NCBI GenBank assembly: GCA_903882875.1
Contig: CAIRYQ010000006.1
Location: 1 to 64,000, forward strand
DNA from: an uncultured Spartobacteria bacterium
GTDB lineage: Bacteria > Verrucomicrobiota > Verrucomicrobiia > Chthoniobacterales > Chthoniobacteraceae
Length of the DNA stretch: 64,000 bases
Direction: 5' to 3'
The stretch's first letter is position 1, and the number at the start of each line of letters is the position of its first letter. The translations under genes were made by a program, and so were the position numbers. This document shows, one piece after another, positions 17,418 through 27,339 of the stretch. Under the pieces are notes generated by a model. The model made no database searches, was not told the DNA's origin, and saw only the letters and a list, made by a program, of their open reading frames with translations.

Positions 17418-18326
17418 TTAGTCAATGCGCTTGAACACCATCATCTGTGGCCGGGAAAAGCGGCGAAAGCGTGTATGCAGTGCATGGTTGCACCAGTCTT
17501 CGAAGCGGTGCAGTGCGACTGTCAATGAAGGCAGTTTGCGGAATATTGTGCGCCAGATTTTGCTCATCCGCTGATTCCAAGACGATCCGGGTGACGACAC
17601 ATAGGACGACAGCGCATTATTTCCCCAGCCTTGCTGCACGACGGCGGCCAACTTGAACCCAGCATATTCGATGCTGCCGACATAGTACCTGGCTGGAAAC
17701 GGAAACTCATAAACCCCGTACTTCTGGCAGTAAGGGTGGCCTGTCATGAGGGCGCGCATTTCCTCCGCGGTGTCGGCATACCATTCGCGAATCAGGACCC
17801 AGGTGCCGCCGTGCCTGACCTTCTGCCGGATTGCGGCGGCAATCATTGGGATATTGGGAAAATGGTGGACGCAGTTTCTCGTGATGATGGTGCGATAGGT
17901 CTTTTCGTCGGCATACCATGCACCGAGATCATTCCAGATGCCGAGGCGGCCCTCGAATTGCGCTATCTGCGTCTTCAGCCAGGCAGTGCCCGTGAAGAAG
18001 AGAGGATTCGGCTCCAAGAGATCGATCTGTGCAAAGCCGTCCTTCGCCAGGCTCCACGAAAGTTGTCCACTGCCACCGCCGATTTCGCAAACCGGGTCTG
18101 TGCGCGAGATGCCGAAGACATTGAGAAGGTCGGCAATCTGTGTGAAATCGAGGCTGTCGTAAAAGCGTTGGAATGCTTGGGCGCGATCCTTTTCCCAATA
18201 CATGGATTCGACGACACTCTTCGCGACGGGGTTTGTGTCGCTGGCGGCGATCTCCTCTTCAATGAGATGCTCCCAGAGAGCGGGATCCTCTTTGAGGCCG
18301 TAAAATTCAATTTTCCGTTCTGCCAT
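17418..18326 (-). CDS. SAM-dependent methyltransferase of a glycan locus
   Basis: A 302-residue protein with SAM motif I DPVCEIGGGSGQLSWSL, acidic IDLLEPNP and YRTIITRNCVHHFPNIPMI as motif II region. It resembles putative sugar O-methyltransferases in polysaccharide clusters. The C-terminal 60 residues are basic and aromatic, perhaps membrane-associated. It lies 136 bp upstream of the minus-strand GT-A gene and may form a unit with it. Substrate is unknown. Confidence 0.75.
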   Translation of the reverse strand: MAERKIEFYGLKEDPALWEHLIEEEIAASDTNPVAKSVVESMYWEKDRAQAFQRFYDSLDFTQIADLLNVFGISRTDPVCEIGGGSGQLSWSLAKDGFAQIDLLEPNPLFFTGTAWLKTQIAQFEGRLGIWNDLGAWYADEKTYRTIITRNCVHHFPNIPMIAAAIRQKVRHGGTWVLIREWYADTAEEMRALMTGHPYCQKYGVYEFPFPARYYVGSIEYAGFKLAAVVQQGWGNNALSSYVSSPGSSWNQRMSKIWRTIFRKLPSLTVALHRFEDWCNHALHTRFRRFSRPQMMVFKRID

Positions 18327-18755
18327 GGATCAATGGTGGCTTGTAAATGGAAGCGTGCGATAGATACCGGCATTCGGCGGGTCAAGAGATTCCTCTGCTT
18401 CATTGCATGACACGGGTTCTTGCAATGACGGCTGAGCGCGTCCTCTTCCGCCTGTCCCGGGCTTTCGACCGTTGAGGCGTCTGTGCGGGCGACACTGCAT
18501 GAATTCAATGCCAAACCCCCAAAGCCGCGCCTCACTACTGCGTTTTTAGGCGAGGCCTTCAGATGATTGAGATCACTCCATGATTTGCCTCATGATGTCC
18601 CCCTGCGTCCTGCACGCTTGCAGAAAGAATCTGCGCCGCCGGCAGCCCGGCACAAACCCTAGAAAGAGAGCTTGTCGCAGCCCGGATTATTTCCAAAATG
18701 ACGCGCTTCTGGTATCTCCGATGTCTCAACCTATCCCAACCGGCTGTATGCACGC
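18327..18755. other. Divergent intergenic region with no recognised gene
   Basis: About 430 bp between the divergently transcribed methyltransferase and GT4 genes. I see no conserved coding sequence, repeat or RNA fold. It should contain both promoters. Confidence 0.4.
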
Positions 18756-19961
18756 ATGAATTCCGCATGGCGACGCTCTGTGGACGACCTTGAGTCAGCA
18801 TCCGCAACGATGACTCGCCGTGGATGGTCCGACGCGCCCCCGGTTACGGTCGCCATTCCTTTCGAGTATTCCAGTGCGTGGGCCGCACAGACGAGCTTCC
18901 TGCGCGCTGTCGCGGTTTCGATGCATATGGCGAGGCATCGGCATGGGAGAGTTTTTGTCATTAACGTCTCAGGTGACGCTGGTGAGAACGCGCTTTCCAC
19001 CGATGTCCGGGAACTCTGCATCCCAGTCGAACGCGAGGTATGGTTCGATCATGCCGCCCGCAACGCCTTGCTCGCGTCGCTTGAGATTGATTGCGTGTTC
19101 AGCTTGTTTGGACTGCCGCCTGTTGTCGAGGGTTTCGGCTTGGTGGGCTGGATCGCGGATTTCCAGCACTTTCGGATGCCGGAATTCTTTTCCCAAACAG
19201 AAATAAGTGCGCGCGATGCCCATTTCGGCGACATCATCGCGCGCTGCGATCGCGTGCTGCTATCCAGCCGCGATTCGGAACGTGATTGCATCCGTTTTAG
19301 CCCGGCGGCACTAGGAAAGACGCGCGTGCATCCATTTCCTTCAGGGCTCATTTTTCAACCCACGCCGACGACAAACATTGTCGCAAAATATCATTTACCG
19401 GAAAAGTACGCTTTAGTCGCCAATCAATTTTGGGCGCACAAGAATCACCTCACCGTCATCGAGGCGGCGCGTCAGATTGCGGAACGTGGCCTGCACCTGC
19501 CCATCGTTCTGACAGGATTGCCAGCCGACTATAGGGATCCGTCGAACAGCCTCATTTCCAAAGTGCTGCAGGGTATCGCAGCCGGTGGATTGCGTGCCAG
19601 TGTGATCCCGCTCGGACAAGTGCCGTATCCGGATCTCGTGGCACTGCTGCGCTCGGCGGCGCTCATTATTCAGCCTTCGAGGTTCGAGGGCTGGAGCACC
19701 ACTGTGCAAGATGCGAAGGCGCTCGGGAGGCCGGTGGCATGTTCGTCCATCGCGGTACACCGCGAGCAAGCGCCTGAGGCGATAGGCTTCTTCCGACCGA
19801 CTGAAGCAGGAGAACTGGCCGCCTTGCTGGAACGCGAATGGCCACGCCTGTCGGCCGGGCCGGATCTGGAAACGGAACGCATTGCGCTCGCGAGGGAACG
19901 CTGCTTCGCCCTTGATTACGGGCGGGCACTCTTGCAGACCTGTGCGGAAGCCACAGGCTAA
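18756..19961 (+). CDS. Glycosyltransferase family 4-type
   Basis: A 401-residue GT-B protein. The C-terminal donor-binding half is clear: YALVANQFWAHKNHLTVIEA, GLHLPIVLTGLP, VIPLGQVPYPDLVALLRSAA and the E-x7-E type region LIIQPSRFEGWSTTVQDAKA followed by LGRPVACSSIAVHREQ. The N-terminal half is a weaker acceptor domain. The retaining transferase presumably extends the surface glycan. Start is uncertain: ATG at 18756 is used, and an internal ATG at residue 19 would remove a poorly conserved leader. Next gene follows after 12 bp. Confidence 0.85.
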   Translation: MNSAWRRSVDDLESASATMTRRGWSDAPPVTVAIPFEYSSAWAAQTSFLRAVAVSMHMARHRHGRVFVINVSGDAGENALSTDVRELCIPVEREVWFDHAARNALLASLEIDCVFSLFGLPPVVEGFGLVGWIADFQHFRMPEFFSQTEISARDAHFGDIIARCDRVLLSSRDSERDCIRFSPAALGKTRVHPFPSGLIFQPTPTTNIVAKYHLPEKYALVANQFWAHKNHLTVIEAARQIAERGLHLPIVLTGLPADYRDPSNSLISKVLQGIAAGGLRASVIPLGQVPYPDLVALLRSAALIIQPSRFEGWSTTVQDAKALGRPVACSSIAVHREQAPEAIGFFRPTEAGELAALLEREWPRLSAGPDLETERIALARERCFALDYGRALLQTCAEATG

Positions 19962-19973
19962 CCTTTCAAGATC

Positions 19974-20990
19974 ATGTCGCGAATCCTAAAAAAACTCTTC
20001 GGAACCGAGCGTCTCACCAAGTCCGTGGGCGAATTGGAAAAGGCGTCCACACGCACGCAGCACGATATCGGCTCGCTTCGAGTGCAGGGCGAGCTTCTGG
20101 CGCGTGATGTCGAGTCGCTGAAATTGCTCTGCGGCCAAATCGCGGCGCAGCAAGTGCGGACTCTGCCGGCGGGGGCCGCACTTCGCGAGTCCGAGTTTCA
20201 AGTATTCTCGCAATGGGGTGAGGACGGCATCATTCAATTCCTGCTCGCACATGTGCCGGTGGCAAATGAAGTGTTTGTTGAGTTCGGCGTGCAAGATTAC
20301 GTTGAAAGCAATACACGCTTCCTGCTGATGAACAACCTCTGGTCAGGATTGATCATGGATGGTTCGGAAGAATGGATGGCCGCCGTACGCAAGTCCAATC
20401 TCTCTTGGCGGCACACCTTGCACGCAAAGGCTGCGTGGGTCACCTCTGAGAATGTCAACGATCTCATCTCGAGTGCCGGGATCAGCGGAGACATCGGCAT
20501 TTTGAGCGTGGATATCGACGGCATGGATTACTGGGTATGGAAGGCGATCAATATCGTCCAGCCGCGCATCATCATCGTCGAATACAACGCGCTGTTTGGC
20601 CCCGACATCAAGGTCACCCCGCCGTACAATCCCGGCTTCGAACGAGCGAAATCACATCACAGCCATCTCTTCTATGGAATCTCGCTATCAGCCATCGGGC
20701 AGCTCGGCTCCGAGAAAGGCTACACGCTCGTCGGAACCAACACGGCAGGCAATAATGCATTCCTTGTGCGCAAAGATCTCGCTTCTGTATTTCCGAAGCG
20801 CAATGTGTCTGAATTGTACAGGGCCGCGCGCTTCAGGGAAGCGCGGGGAACGGATGGTCAACTCGCATTTCCGACTTTTGCGGAAGCCCAAGCGATGATA
20901 GCCGATTGCATTGTGCAAGATTTGAGCACGGGCACCCAGCTCATGCTCAAGGATGTGAATGGATGGAGGATTGGCATCGGGACGACGTAG
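19974..20990 (+). CDS. FkbM-like protein of a glycan locus, function unassigned
   Basis: A 338-residue protein. The first about 60 residues are coiled-coil-like. The core begins SQWGEDGIIQFLLAHVPVAN with EVFVEFGVQDYVESNTRFLL, then ILSVDIDGMDYWVWKAINIV and PRIIIVEYNALFGPDIKVTP. The FVEFG and DIDG elements recall motifs I and II of FkbM-type methyltransferases, but the sequence is distinct from typical FkbM. It is found next to glycosyltransferases, and the 12-bp gap from the GT4 gene indicates co-transcription. Methyl transfer is inference. Confidence 0.6.
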   Translation: MSRILKKLFGTERLTKSVGELEKASTRTQHDIGSLRVQGELLARDVESLKLLCGQIAAQQVRTLPAGAALRESEFQVFSQWGEDGIIQFLLAHVPVANEVFVEFGVQDYVESNTRFLLMNNLWSGLIMDGSEEWMAAVRKSNLSWRHTLHAKAAWVTSENVNDLISSAGISGDIGILSVDIDGMDYWVWKAINIVQPRIIIVEYNALFGPDIKVTPPYNPGFERAKSHHSHLFYGISLSAIGQLGSEKGYTLVGTNTAGNNAFLVRKDLASVFPKRNVSELYRAARFREARGTDGQLAFPTFAEAQAMIADCIVQDLSTGTQLMLKDVNGWRIGIGTT

Positions 20991-21097
20991 CTGCAGAATA
21001 ACATCAGCAGGATCGCCTGCGAAGCTTCAATTGGCGAGAAACACCGAGAAAACTGGAGAATCGGTGAATCGCCTCAATTTGTTCATCATTCCGTATT

Positions 21098-22264
21098 TCA
21101 CGGCACAACCACGGCATCGTTCGTTTCCGAAGCATCCCTTTCCTTGCGGAGATAGGATCGGCGCATTTCGATGAATGGCCGCTCAATAATCTGGAATGTC
21201 AGCCAGGAGAAGGCTGAAAGAAAAGGCAGGATGACAAAGGTGAAGGTCAGGGCGGCGTTAGTCGTGAGGCTTTGCGCAAATTGCGGTAGATAGCGATATG
21301 CCGGGAAGTCGTGAACAAACAGCCAGTGGTTCACGTAGATGGAAAAGCTGAGCATGCCGAGCCAGGCAAAGAGCCTTGAGACTTTATTAGGCCAGTCAAT
21401 TTCACATTTCACATAGGCGATGACAAAGATCGCCCACCCTAGAGCCTCCAGATCAGGCCAGTAAATCCAGAGGGAAGCCCCGTCCCTGATATGCCAATAA
21501 CCCCCTTTGCGGTGGAAGAAATAGATGCATCCTAACGGAACAGAGAACAAGAGTGTTGCCGAGCTCCAGTGTTTGAGCCATGAGGGAAACGTCAGATTCG
21601 ATCGGCCCGAATAGATGCAGCCCGCTAACATTCCAATGACAAATTGATCGAGTCGTCCGAGAATGGTCCAATACGTGATGTTCTTAAGTTGCGCCGCTTC
21701 CGAAGACCACCAGACCATACCCCTGACCGAGAGCGTGATTGCGAGCAAACCCAATGCATAGCGCATCCCATATCGCCCTACGAACATGATCAGGAATGGG
21801 AATAGCAAGTAAAATTGGAATTCGGTCCTGATTGTCCAGAGATGAGGTGTGATCGGCACATAGTCAACCCCACCCGCCGTCCCAAGGCCGGCGATAGGAA
21901 ACAGGAAAGAGGTCACGAAAGCTCGCGGGCCTTGCGGAGAGAGCGTTGCCGCAACGAAAATCGCGACTCCGAACAGTGGCACGATGCGAAGGATGCGATT
22001 GACCACAAAATCCTTGTACACTATTTGGCGTTTGTAGCCGATAGCGGAAAATATGAATCCGCTTAACACCATAAACAAGGCGACACCCGTGTGTCCTTCG
22101 ACAATAAGGGCGGAAAAAAGGTGCTTCGTCCTGATCGTTGATTCGTGTCCCCCGTTGAATCCCGGTGTCTGAAAATGGTAAAAATGGTAAATTCCGACGA
22201 GAAGCGCGGCAAAGAAGCGGAGATGATCCAACTTCCGGATATAACCGATATTCTTACTAATCAT
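21098..22264 (-). CDS. Acyltransferase 3 (OafA-type) membrane protein
   Basis: A 388-residue multi-pass protein with family features: LDHLRFFAALLVGIYHFYHF with the conserved R and catalytic-type H, GHTGVALFMVLSGFIF, FVVNRILRIVPLF, HLWTIRTEFQFYLLFP and FSIYVNHWLFVH. About ten hydrophobic helices. OafA-family proteins O-acylate surface sugars from a cytoplasmic acyl donor. It is the last gene of the nine-gene operon, and its ATG overlaps the stop of the preceding gene as ATGA at 22261-22264. Confidence 0.9.
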   Translation of the reverse strand: MISKNIGYIRKLDHLRFFAALLVGIYHFYHFQTPGFNGGHESTIRTKHLFSALIVEGHTGVALFMVLSGFIFSAIGYKRQIVYKDFVVNRILRIVPLFGVAIFVAATLSPQGPRAFVTSFLFPIAGLGTAGGVDYVPITPHLWTIRTEFQFYLLFPFLIMFVGRYGMRYALGLLAITLSVRGMVWWSSEAAQLKNITYWTILGRLDQFVIGMLAGCIYSGRSNLTFPSWLKHWSSATLLFSVPLGCIYFFHRKGGYWHIRDGASLWIYWPDLEALGWAIFVIAYVKCEIDWPNKVSRLFAWLGMLSFSIYVNHWLFVHDFPAYRYLPQFAQSLTTNAALTFTFVILPFLSAFSWLTFQIIERPFIEMRRSYLRKERDASETNDAVVVP

Positions 22265-24441
22265 GGTTGTTCCGACGACTTAGCGCACACGACAATGATC
22301 TCATCCCGATGGGCAACGGTTTCCAGCGTTGTCAGATGGTGACGGCGCAGAAGAGCGGGCAGCGAACGGGAATCGAACAACTGACAATGATGCGGCAGGA
22401 TGAAGCCCCACCAATCCCATCCTTGGGCTTTGGCGGCATCACAACGGAGATTCGGAGTCGAGAGGATCAATTTCCCCTTATTAGTCAGGACTGCAACGAT
22501 GTCTTTTAGAAATGCGTCGAGATCCCAGATATGTTCAATCACGTCGCTGCAATAGATGATGTCATATTTCCTCTCGAGACGGACAGAACCGATCGGGCCG
22601 CGATAAAGGGTGAGTGATGGATACCTGAGCAAAAATTCATCGCAGTAATATGCGGTGATTTCACATCCGGCGACGTGGCTTGCTTTGTCTGAGAGGGCGA
22701 TCATTGCGGCGAATCCGCCCATATTGCAACCGAGGTCGAGAAATGCATCAGCGGGCGATTTCCTAGCAAGGACAAACTCCAAAAGGTATCGGTGATGTTG
22801 TTCGAAAGGTGTGAGATTCGAAGCCTGCGAGCACATGAGCCTGTCCAGCCATGCCTTAGTTACGATTGGCTGGGACTCCGCCAAATACCTACTGACGACT
22901 AGCGAGAAAAACTTCGGATCGTTCTCCAGGGAATCAATCAAACCTTCCGGGCGCTCTGGAACAAAATACAGACCACACGCGCGGCATTCGGCGATCGGAA
23001 TCGAAGGGTCGCCACATCGGGGCATGATGTCCGATTTGTGGAATGACGGAACACCCCATTTTACGAACGTCTGTGAATATGGACGGGAGGCAAGGTGAAC
23101 CACGTCTTGCGAGTCACACCCGGGACAGCGACCGCGGCGGGATCGGTACTCCAATGTGAGCGGAGTCGGAGGCGGTTCCACCGAGAATTGGCGTTCGCGT
23201 GCAAAAGGATCTGTCTGAAGGCTCTCGGGCTTCTGTGGAATTACCATATGATTTCCCGGACGGGGGAAAATTGCCCGCGTGAGACGTTTCAGTGAAGCAG
23301 AGATTCGTTTTCGCAATGTCGGTTTCCTGATTTTATTGTTCCTCCCGGCCGCCACTTTGCTTGTTGAATCCAAAGTTCGGCGGATAATTTCTTCAAAGTC
23401 CCTGGCACGCCGTTCCATGCTGTAGTCACGGAAACAACGATCCTGGCCGCGTTTCGCTATTGTCCGGCGCTCATCAGGATGATCGAGGTAATAAAAAATC
23501 TTCTCCATCAGTTCTTCCTTGCTACGGTAAGTCTCGATTTCCACACCGGGATCAAAGTAGGGAGCATTGTTATGGTGCTCCATAAGTTGAAACGATCCAG
23601 TCCCAGCTATCTCAAAGAGGCGCATGTTCGCCGACTGGCCCTGTCCGATGTCGATCACGCCGTTGAGGCAGATGCGGCTGCGTTTCAATGCACGGTGCAT
23701 TTCCAATCCGAATCTGGCGCCATGATTAACCATCGCGATGGCTGCGGGCAACTGGGCGCGAGATTGTGCCAGAAGGTAATAATCGAGCTTGAAATCCCTC
23801 GGCTGCGTGTGGGTGGCCTTTGCAAGATCCAACCATTGCTTGTTTCGAGTGTCATGCGATGCGCTCCATTGACCGCAGAAAGTGACATCCGTGGTTTCGG
23901 GTTCATCCTTTACAGCCTCGGCCAAGAATGCCGGGAAGCCAGGATGGAAGCGTTCACTGGATCGCGCTCCGCGCTCGATTGCGAGCTTTAGCGTTGCCTC
24001 GTGATTGGAGATCATCACATCAAAAAGGCTCCAATCCGTTGTCGGCAATACCGGAGCAGCCCGCCAGCCGAGAACAAGGCGGGGCCGCTTTGGAAGGCTG
24101 CGGATAAAGGCGCTGTCATAGATCACCGGATCACTAAGATACAGGACATCCGGATCAAACTCCGCGACCTGCCTTCTGAGTATGTCGTCTGCGCTTTCCA
24201 AAGGATTGACTCCGAATTGCCTGCACCAGGCGTCTTGTCCTTCGATGAAGTTGGGAATCAGCAAGCGACTGTCGAATTGCCGCGGATTCAAGTGCGATGC
24301 AAGGAGGTGGCAGGCGCCAAAGCCATCTGCCAATAATGTCTTCATGGCTGCCTGATGGCTGCAGAGTTCCAGCTCCGGATGGTGGACCGCGAAACCCTGG
24401 AGATACGGTCCATAAAAAGTATGTATCTGAAGAAATTTCAT
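22261..24441 (-). CDS. Fusion of CgeB-like glycosyltransferase and Zn-ribbon SAM methyltransferase
   Basis: A 726-residue protein. Residues about 1-350 resemble GT-B transferases of the CgeB/Glyco_trans_1_2 type (RICLNGVIDIGQGQSANMRL, FEIAGTGSFQLMEHHNN, YFDPGVEIETYRSKEELMEK). A basic linker follows. From about 430, RGRCPGCDSQDV and IAECRACGLYFVP form a two-CxxC zinc-ribbon as in Methyltransf_13, followed by a Methyltransf_23 core with AFLDLGCNMGGFAAMIAL and YDIIYCSDVIEHIWDLDAFL. It probably transfers and modifies a sugar. ATGA overlaps join it to both neighbours. Confidence 0.82.
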   Translation of the reverse strand: MKFLQIHTFYGPYLQGFAVHHPELELCSHQAAMKTLLADGFGACHLLASHLNPRQFDSRLLIPNFIEGQDAWCRQFGVNPLESADDILRRQVAEFDPDVLYLSDPVIYDSAFIRSLPKRPRLVLGWRAAPVLPTTDWSLFDVMISNHEATLKLAIERGARSSERFHPGFPAFLAEAVKDEPETTDVTFCGQWSASHDTRNKQWLDLAKATHTQPRDFKLDYYLLAQSRAQLPAAIAMVNHGARFGLEMHRALKRSRICLNGVIDIGQGQSANMRLFEIAGTGSFQLMEHHNNAPYFDPGVEIETYRSKEELMEKIFYYLDHPDERRTIAKRGQDRCFRDYSMERRARDFEEIIRRTLDSTSKVAAGRNNKIRKPTLRKRISASLKRLTRAIFPRPGNHMVIPQKPESLQTDPFARERQFSVEPPPTPLTLEYRSRRGRCPGCDSQDVVHLASRPYSQTFVKWGVPSFHKSDIMPRCGDPSIPIAECRACGLYFVPERPEGLIDSLENDPKFFSLVVSRYLAESQPIVTKAWLDRLMCSQASNLTPFEQHHRYLLEFVLARKSPADAFLDLGCNMGGFAAMIALSDKASHVAGCEITAYYCDEFLLRYPSLTLYRGPIGSVRLERKYDIIYCSDVIEHIWDLDAFLKDIVAVLTNKGKLILSTPNLRCDAAKAQGWDWWGFILPHHCQLFDSRSLPALLRRHHLTTLETVAHRDEIIVVCAKSSEQP

Positions 24442-26183
24442 TGGAAAACCCTGTCTAGCCGGGCCGGTGCGTCACCAGTTAAGTTAAGGATGAAAGGCAT
24501 CCTGTTTCCCGCAAGGAACATCTCCTGCCAAATCACTAAGTTCATCTTGGACCAAAGACCGAGGAGCGTGTCCCAGTCCGAATGCTTCCAACCGCGGGAG
24601 GCTGATCGGGAGAGGAGCAGTTCCCCCGCCTTTTTCGCATCCCAAGAAGTGGTGCTGCGCCAAAAGTCGGACTGGATGATCCGGTCCAGAAATCCGCCGA
24701 GGCCGCTGTTGAACCAATGGATCATCGGCGAGTTAAATCCGATTTTCGCCCGGCGCCACCGCAGTGGGTCGGGCAGGATGCCTTCCATGGCATCGCGAAA
24801 AATGCGTTTGGTATAGCCTGCTCCGACTTTGCTGTCAGCAGGCAGGCTGAAGGTAAGGCAGACGAGGCGCCAGTCCATGAGCGGCATCCGTACTTCCACG
24901 CCGCTGGCCATGGAGGTGCGATCATAGTTGCGCAAGATCGAGGGAAGAAGCGAACGGTGGAACTGGTCGTATAGCCGTCCGTTCAGTTCGCCGATGGACC
25001 AGTCGAGCCATGAAGGGTAGCCGCAGAGCATCTCATCTGCGCCGTGGCCGTCGAGCGAGACTACCACTCCGTGCCGCCGCATCTGTCTGTAGTTCAGGAC
25101 GGCGGGCACGGCGATGCCTGGATAGACGTCCTCCATGCACCACACGGATTCTATGACATCTTCTGCCTGAACATTGTCACCGAATTCGGTGATGTGCATG
25201 TGCGCACCTGCAGCTTCGGATGCGAGGCGGGCGTGATGTGTTTCATCCAGTGGTGTTCCGGGGAAGGAGGCGGTAAAGGCATGGCGCCAGTCACCAGTCT
25301 CGCGTTCATGCGAGCGATCCTGCCGGGCTGACCATGCCATCGCGCAGGCCACCGCGCTGGAGTCCAGGCCACCGCTGAGACTGGTGCCGATCGGGACGTC
25401 GCTCCTCATCCGGATGGCCACGGCATCCAGAAACAATTCACGCCATAGCGTCACCTGATCTTCGTAACGCAGAGGCGGGGCGGCAAGATGATCGGCGGTG
25501 TTCCACCAGCGCCGCACCCGTGCTCCATGCGAGTCCACAGTCATGCAGTGCCCGGGGAGAAGTTTGTTCACTCCGCTGAGGAGTGTCTGTTCCTGCGTCC
25601 CTTCGCAGGCCTGCGGGCTGTTCAGCGCAGTCTCCACGATGGCATCATTGAGTTTGGGCGTGAAGCCTTCGAGTGCGAGGAATGCCTTCATTTCCGACGC
25701 GAAGGCAAAGCGCGAATCCTGGATGTAGTAGAGCGGCTTTACTCCAAAGCGGTCACGGGCGATAAATAGCTTCTGCGACTCCGCATCCCAGATGGCGCAA
25801 GCCCACATCCCGTTAAAACGGAGAAGGCAGTCCTCGCCCCATTCGGCATAGGCGGCGACCACGACCTCGGTGTCGGTTTCGCTGCGGAACTTATGGCCCA
25901 GCGCCGACAACTCACGGCGCAGTTCGATGAAGTTATAAACCTCACCATTGAAAGTAATCCAATAGCGTGCTCCAGTACCCGGCAGGCCGTATGGCATCGG
26001 ACAGCGGCCGGCTTCGGTGGGATCGAGGATGGCCAGCCGCCGGTGGCCGAGCCCGACGGGGCCGTCCACATGCACCCCCCAGCCATCGGGCCCGCGATGA
26101 CTCAGTGTATGGGTGAACCGCTCGACCGTCGGCGCTGAAACCGGATCACCGTCATAATGGAAGATACCAGCAATTCCGCACAT
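24438..26183 (-). CDS. asnB: Asparagine synthase-type amidotransferase
   Basis: A 581-residue AsnB homologue. Cys2 (MCGIAGIFHYDGD) is the glutaminase nucleophile, with HRGPDGWGVHVDG, FNGEVYNFIELRREL and RDRFGVKPLYY in the class II domain. The synthetase domain carries the PP-loop TSLSGGLDSSAVACAM and SLDGHGADEMLCGYPSW. Length is typical. In a sugar operon, such enzymes often amidate a uronic acid or amino-acid substituent rather than make free asparagine (for example WbpS in Pseudomonas O-antigen); which applies here is inference. Eight bp separate it from the aminotransferase gene. Confidence 0.88.
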   Translation of the reverse strand: MCGIAGIFHYDGDPVSAPTVERFTHTLSHRGPDGWGVHVDGPVGLGHRRLAILDPTEAGRCPMPYGLPGTGARYWITFNGEVYNFIELRRELSALGHKFRSETDTEVVVAAYAEWGEDCLLRFNGMWACAIWDAESQKLFIARDRFGVKPLYYIQDSRFAFASEMKAFLALEGFTPKLNDAIVETALNSPQACEGTQEQTLLSGVNKLLPGHCMTVDSHGARVRRWWNTADHLAAPPLRYEDQVTLWRELFLDAVAIRMRSDVPIGTSLSGGLDSSAVACAMAWSARQDRSHERETGDWRHAFTASFPGTPLDETHHARLASEAAGAHMHITEFGDNVQAEDVIESVWCMEDVYPGIAVPAVLNYRQMRRHGVVVSLDGHGADEMLCGYPSWLDWSIGELNGRLYDQFHRSLLPSILRNYDRTSMASGVEVRMPLMDWRLVCLTFSLPADSKVGAGYTKRIFRDAMEGILPDPLRWRRAKIGFNSPMIHWFNSGLGGFLDRIIQSDFWRSTTSWDAKKAGELLLSRSASRGWKHSDWDTLLGLWSKMNLVIWQEMFLAGNRMPFILNLTGDAPARLDRVFQ

Positions 26184-26190
26184 GGTGTCA

Positions 26191-27309
26191 TTAGGGCTCC
26201 CGCACCGCTGCCTCTAAGTGGTTCGCGACATACGAAACCGTATCTTCGGACATCTCCGGATAGATGGGCAGAGACAGCATTTCCCGGCTGTGCCTCTCCG
26301 CGCAGGGAAAGTCACCGGGGCGGCTGCCGAGATATTGATAAGCCTTCAAAAATGGCAGGGGCGTGGGGTAATGCTGCGTGGTGGCGATGCCTGCCTCCAC
26401 GAGCTTTTTCTGCACTGCTTTTGCCTGCGCCACACGCACGCTGTAAACATGCCACACATGCTCGCAGCCGGAACGTGTCGCGGGCAACCGAATGCCTTCG
26501 ACGCCGGACAGGGCGGAATCATAGGCGGCTGCGATGCGACGGCGGGCCTGCGTCCATTCACGGATATGCGGCAGCTTGGCCAGCAGCACTGCAGCCTGCA
26601 ACCCGTCCATCCGGCTGTTGATGCCTTCCATGACGTGATCGTGCTTGTCTGTGGGGCTGGAGCCGTGGCGCGCAAAGGAACGGCACCTGGCAGCCAGTTC
26701 ATCATCATTGGTCACAATGGCGCCGGCATCACCGTAAGCGCCGAGATTCTTGCCGGGGTAAAAGCTAAATGTGGCGGCGGTGCCAAACGTTCCGACACGC
26801 TGTCCTTGGTAAGTTGCATAATGCGCCTGCGCGCAGTCTTCGATAAGATGCAGGCCGTGCATCTTGCAAAGCGATTGCAGAGGATGAAGATCCGCTGCCT
26901 GGCCCAGCAGGTGAACTGCAAGGATGGCCTTGGTCCGAGGAGTGATTCTCGCTGCGACGATCGCGGGATCGAGTGTGTAGTAGGCGTCCTCAGTGTCGGC
27001 GAACACGACGCGGGCACCGGTCTGAGTGATCGTCTCGGAACTCGCGATCCAGGAGTTTGCCGTGGTGATCACTTCGTCGCCCGCGCCGATTCCGAGCTGC
27101 TTGAGGACGATGTAAATCGAGTCGGTGCCGTTCGCGCAGGAGATGCAATGCTTCACGCCATAATCGGCTGCATAGGTCTTTTCGAAATTCTCCACAAACC
27201 GCCCACGGATGAAGGCGGACTCGGCGATCACTGCGGCGATGGCTTCATCAATCTGCGGCTTAATGGCCAGATACTGGGCGTGGAGGTCGAAAAGTGGAAC
27301 GCGTTTCAC
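26191..27309 (-). CDS. DegT/DnrJ/EryC1-type sugar aminotransferase
   Basis: A 372-residue PLP enzyme: VPLFDLHAQYLAIKPQID, GVKHCISCANGTDSIYIVLK, IEDCAQAHYATYQGQRVGTF and the Schiff-base lysine K187 in FSFYPGKNLGAYGDAGAIV. The family transaminates keto-sugars on nucleotide carriers. Together with the Gfo/Idh dehydrogenase at the head of the operon this is the WbpB-WbpE/WlbA-WlbC pairing that makes 3-amino-3-deoxy uronic sugars, a likely but unproven role. The start is GTG at 27309, 30 bp after the HAD gene. Confidence 0.92.
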   Translation of the reverse strand: MKRVPLFDLHAQYLAIKPQIDEAIAAVIAESAFIRGRFVENFEKTYAADYGVKHCISCANGTDSIYIVLKQLGIGAGDEVITTANSWIASSETITQTGARVVFADTEDAYYTLDPAIVAARITPRTKAILAVHLLGQAADLHPLQSLCKMHGLHLIEDCAQAHYATYQGQRVGTFGTAATFSFYPGKNLGAYGDAGAIVTNDDELAARCRSFARHGSSPTDKHDHVMEGINSRMDGLQAAVLLAKLPHIREWTQARRRIAAAYDSALSGVEGIRLPATRSGCEHVWHVYSVRVAQAKAVQKKLVEAGIATTQHYPTPLPFLKAYQYLGSRPGDFPCAERHSREMLSLPIYPEMSEDTVSYVANHLEAAVREP

Positions 27310-27339
27310 GATTTCAGGATGCGGTGGGAAGGAGACATC

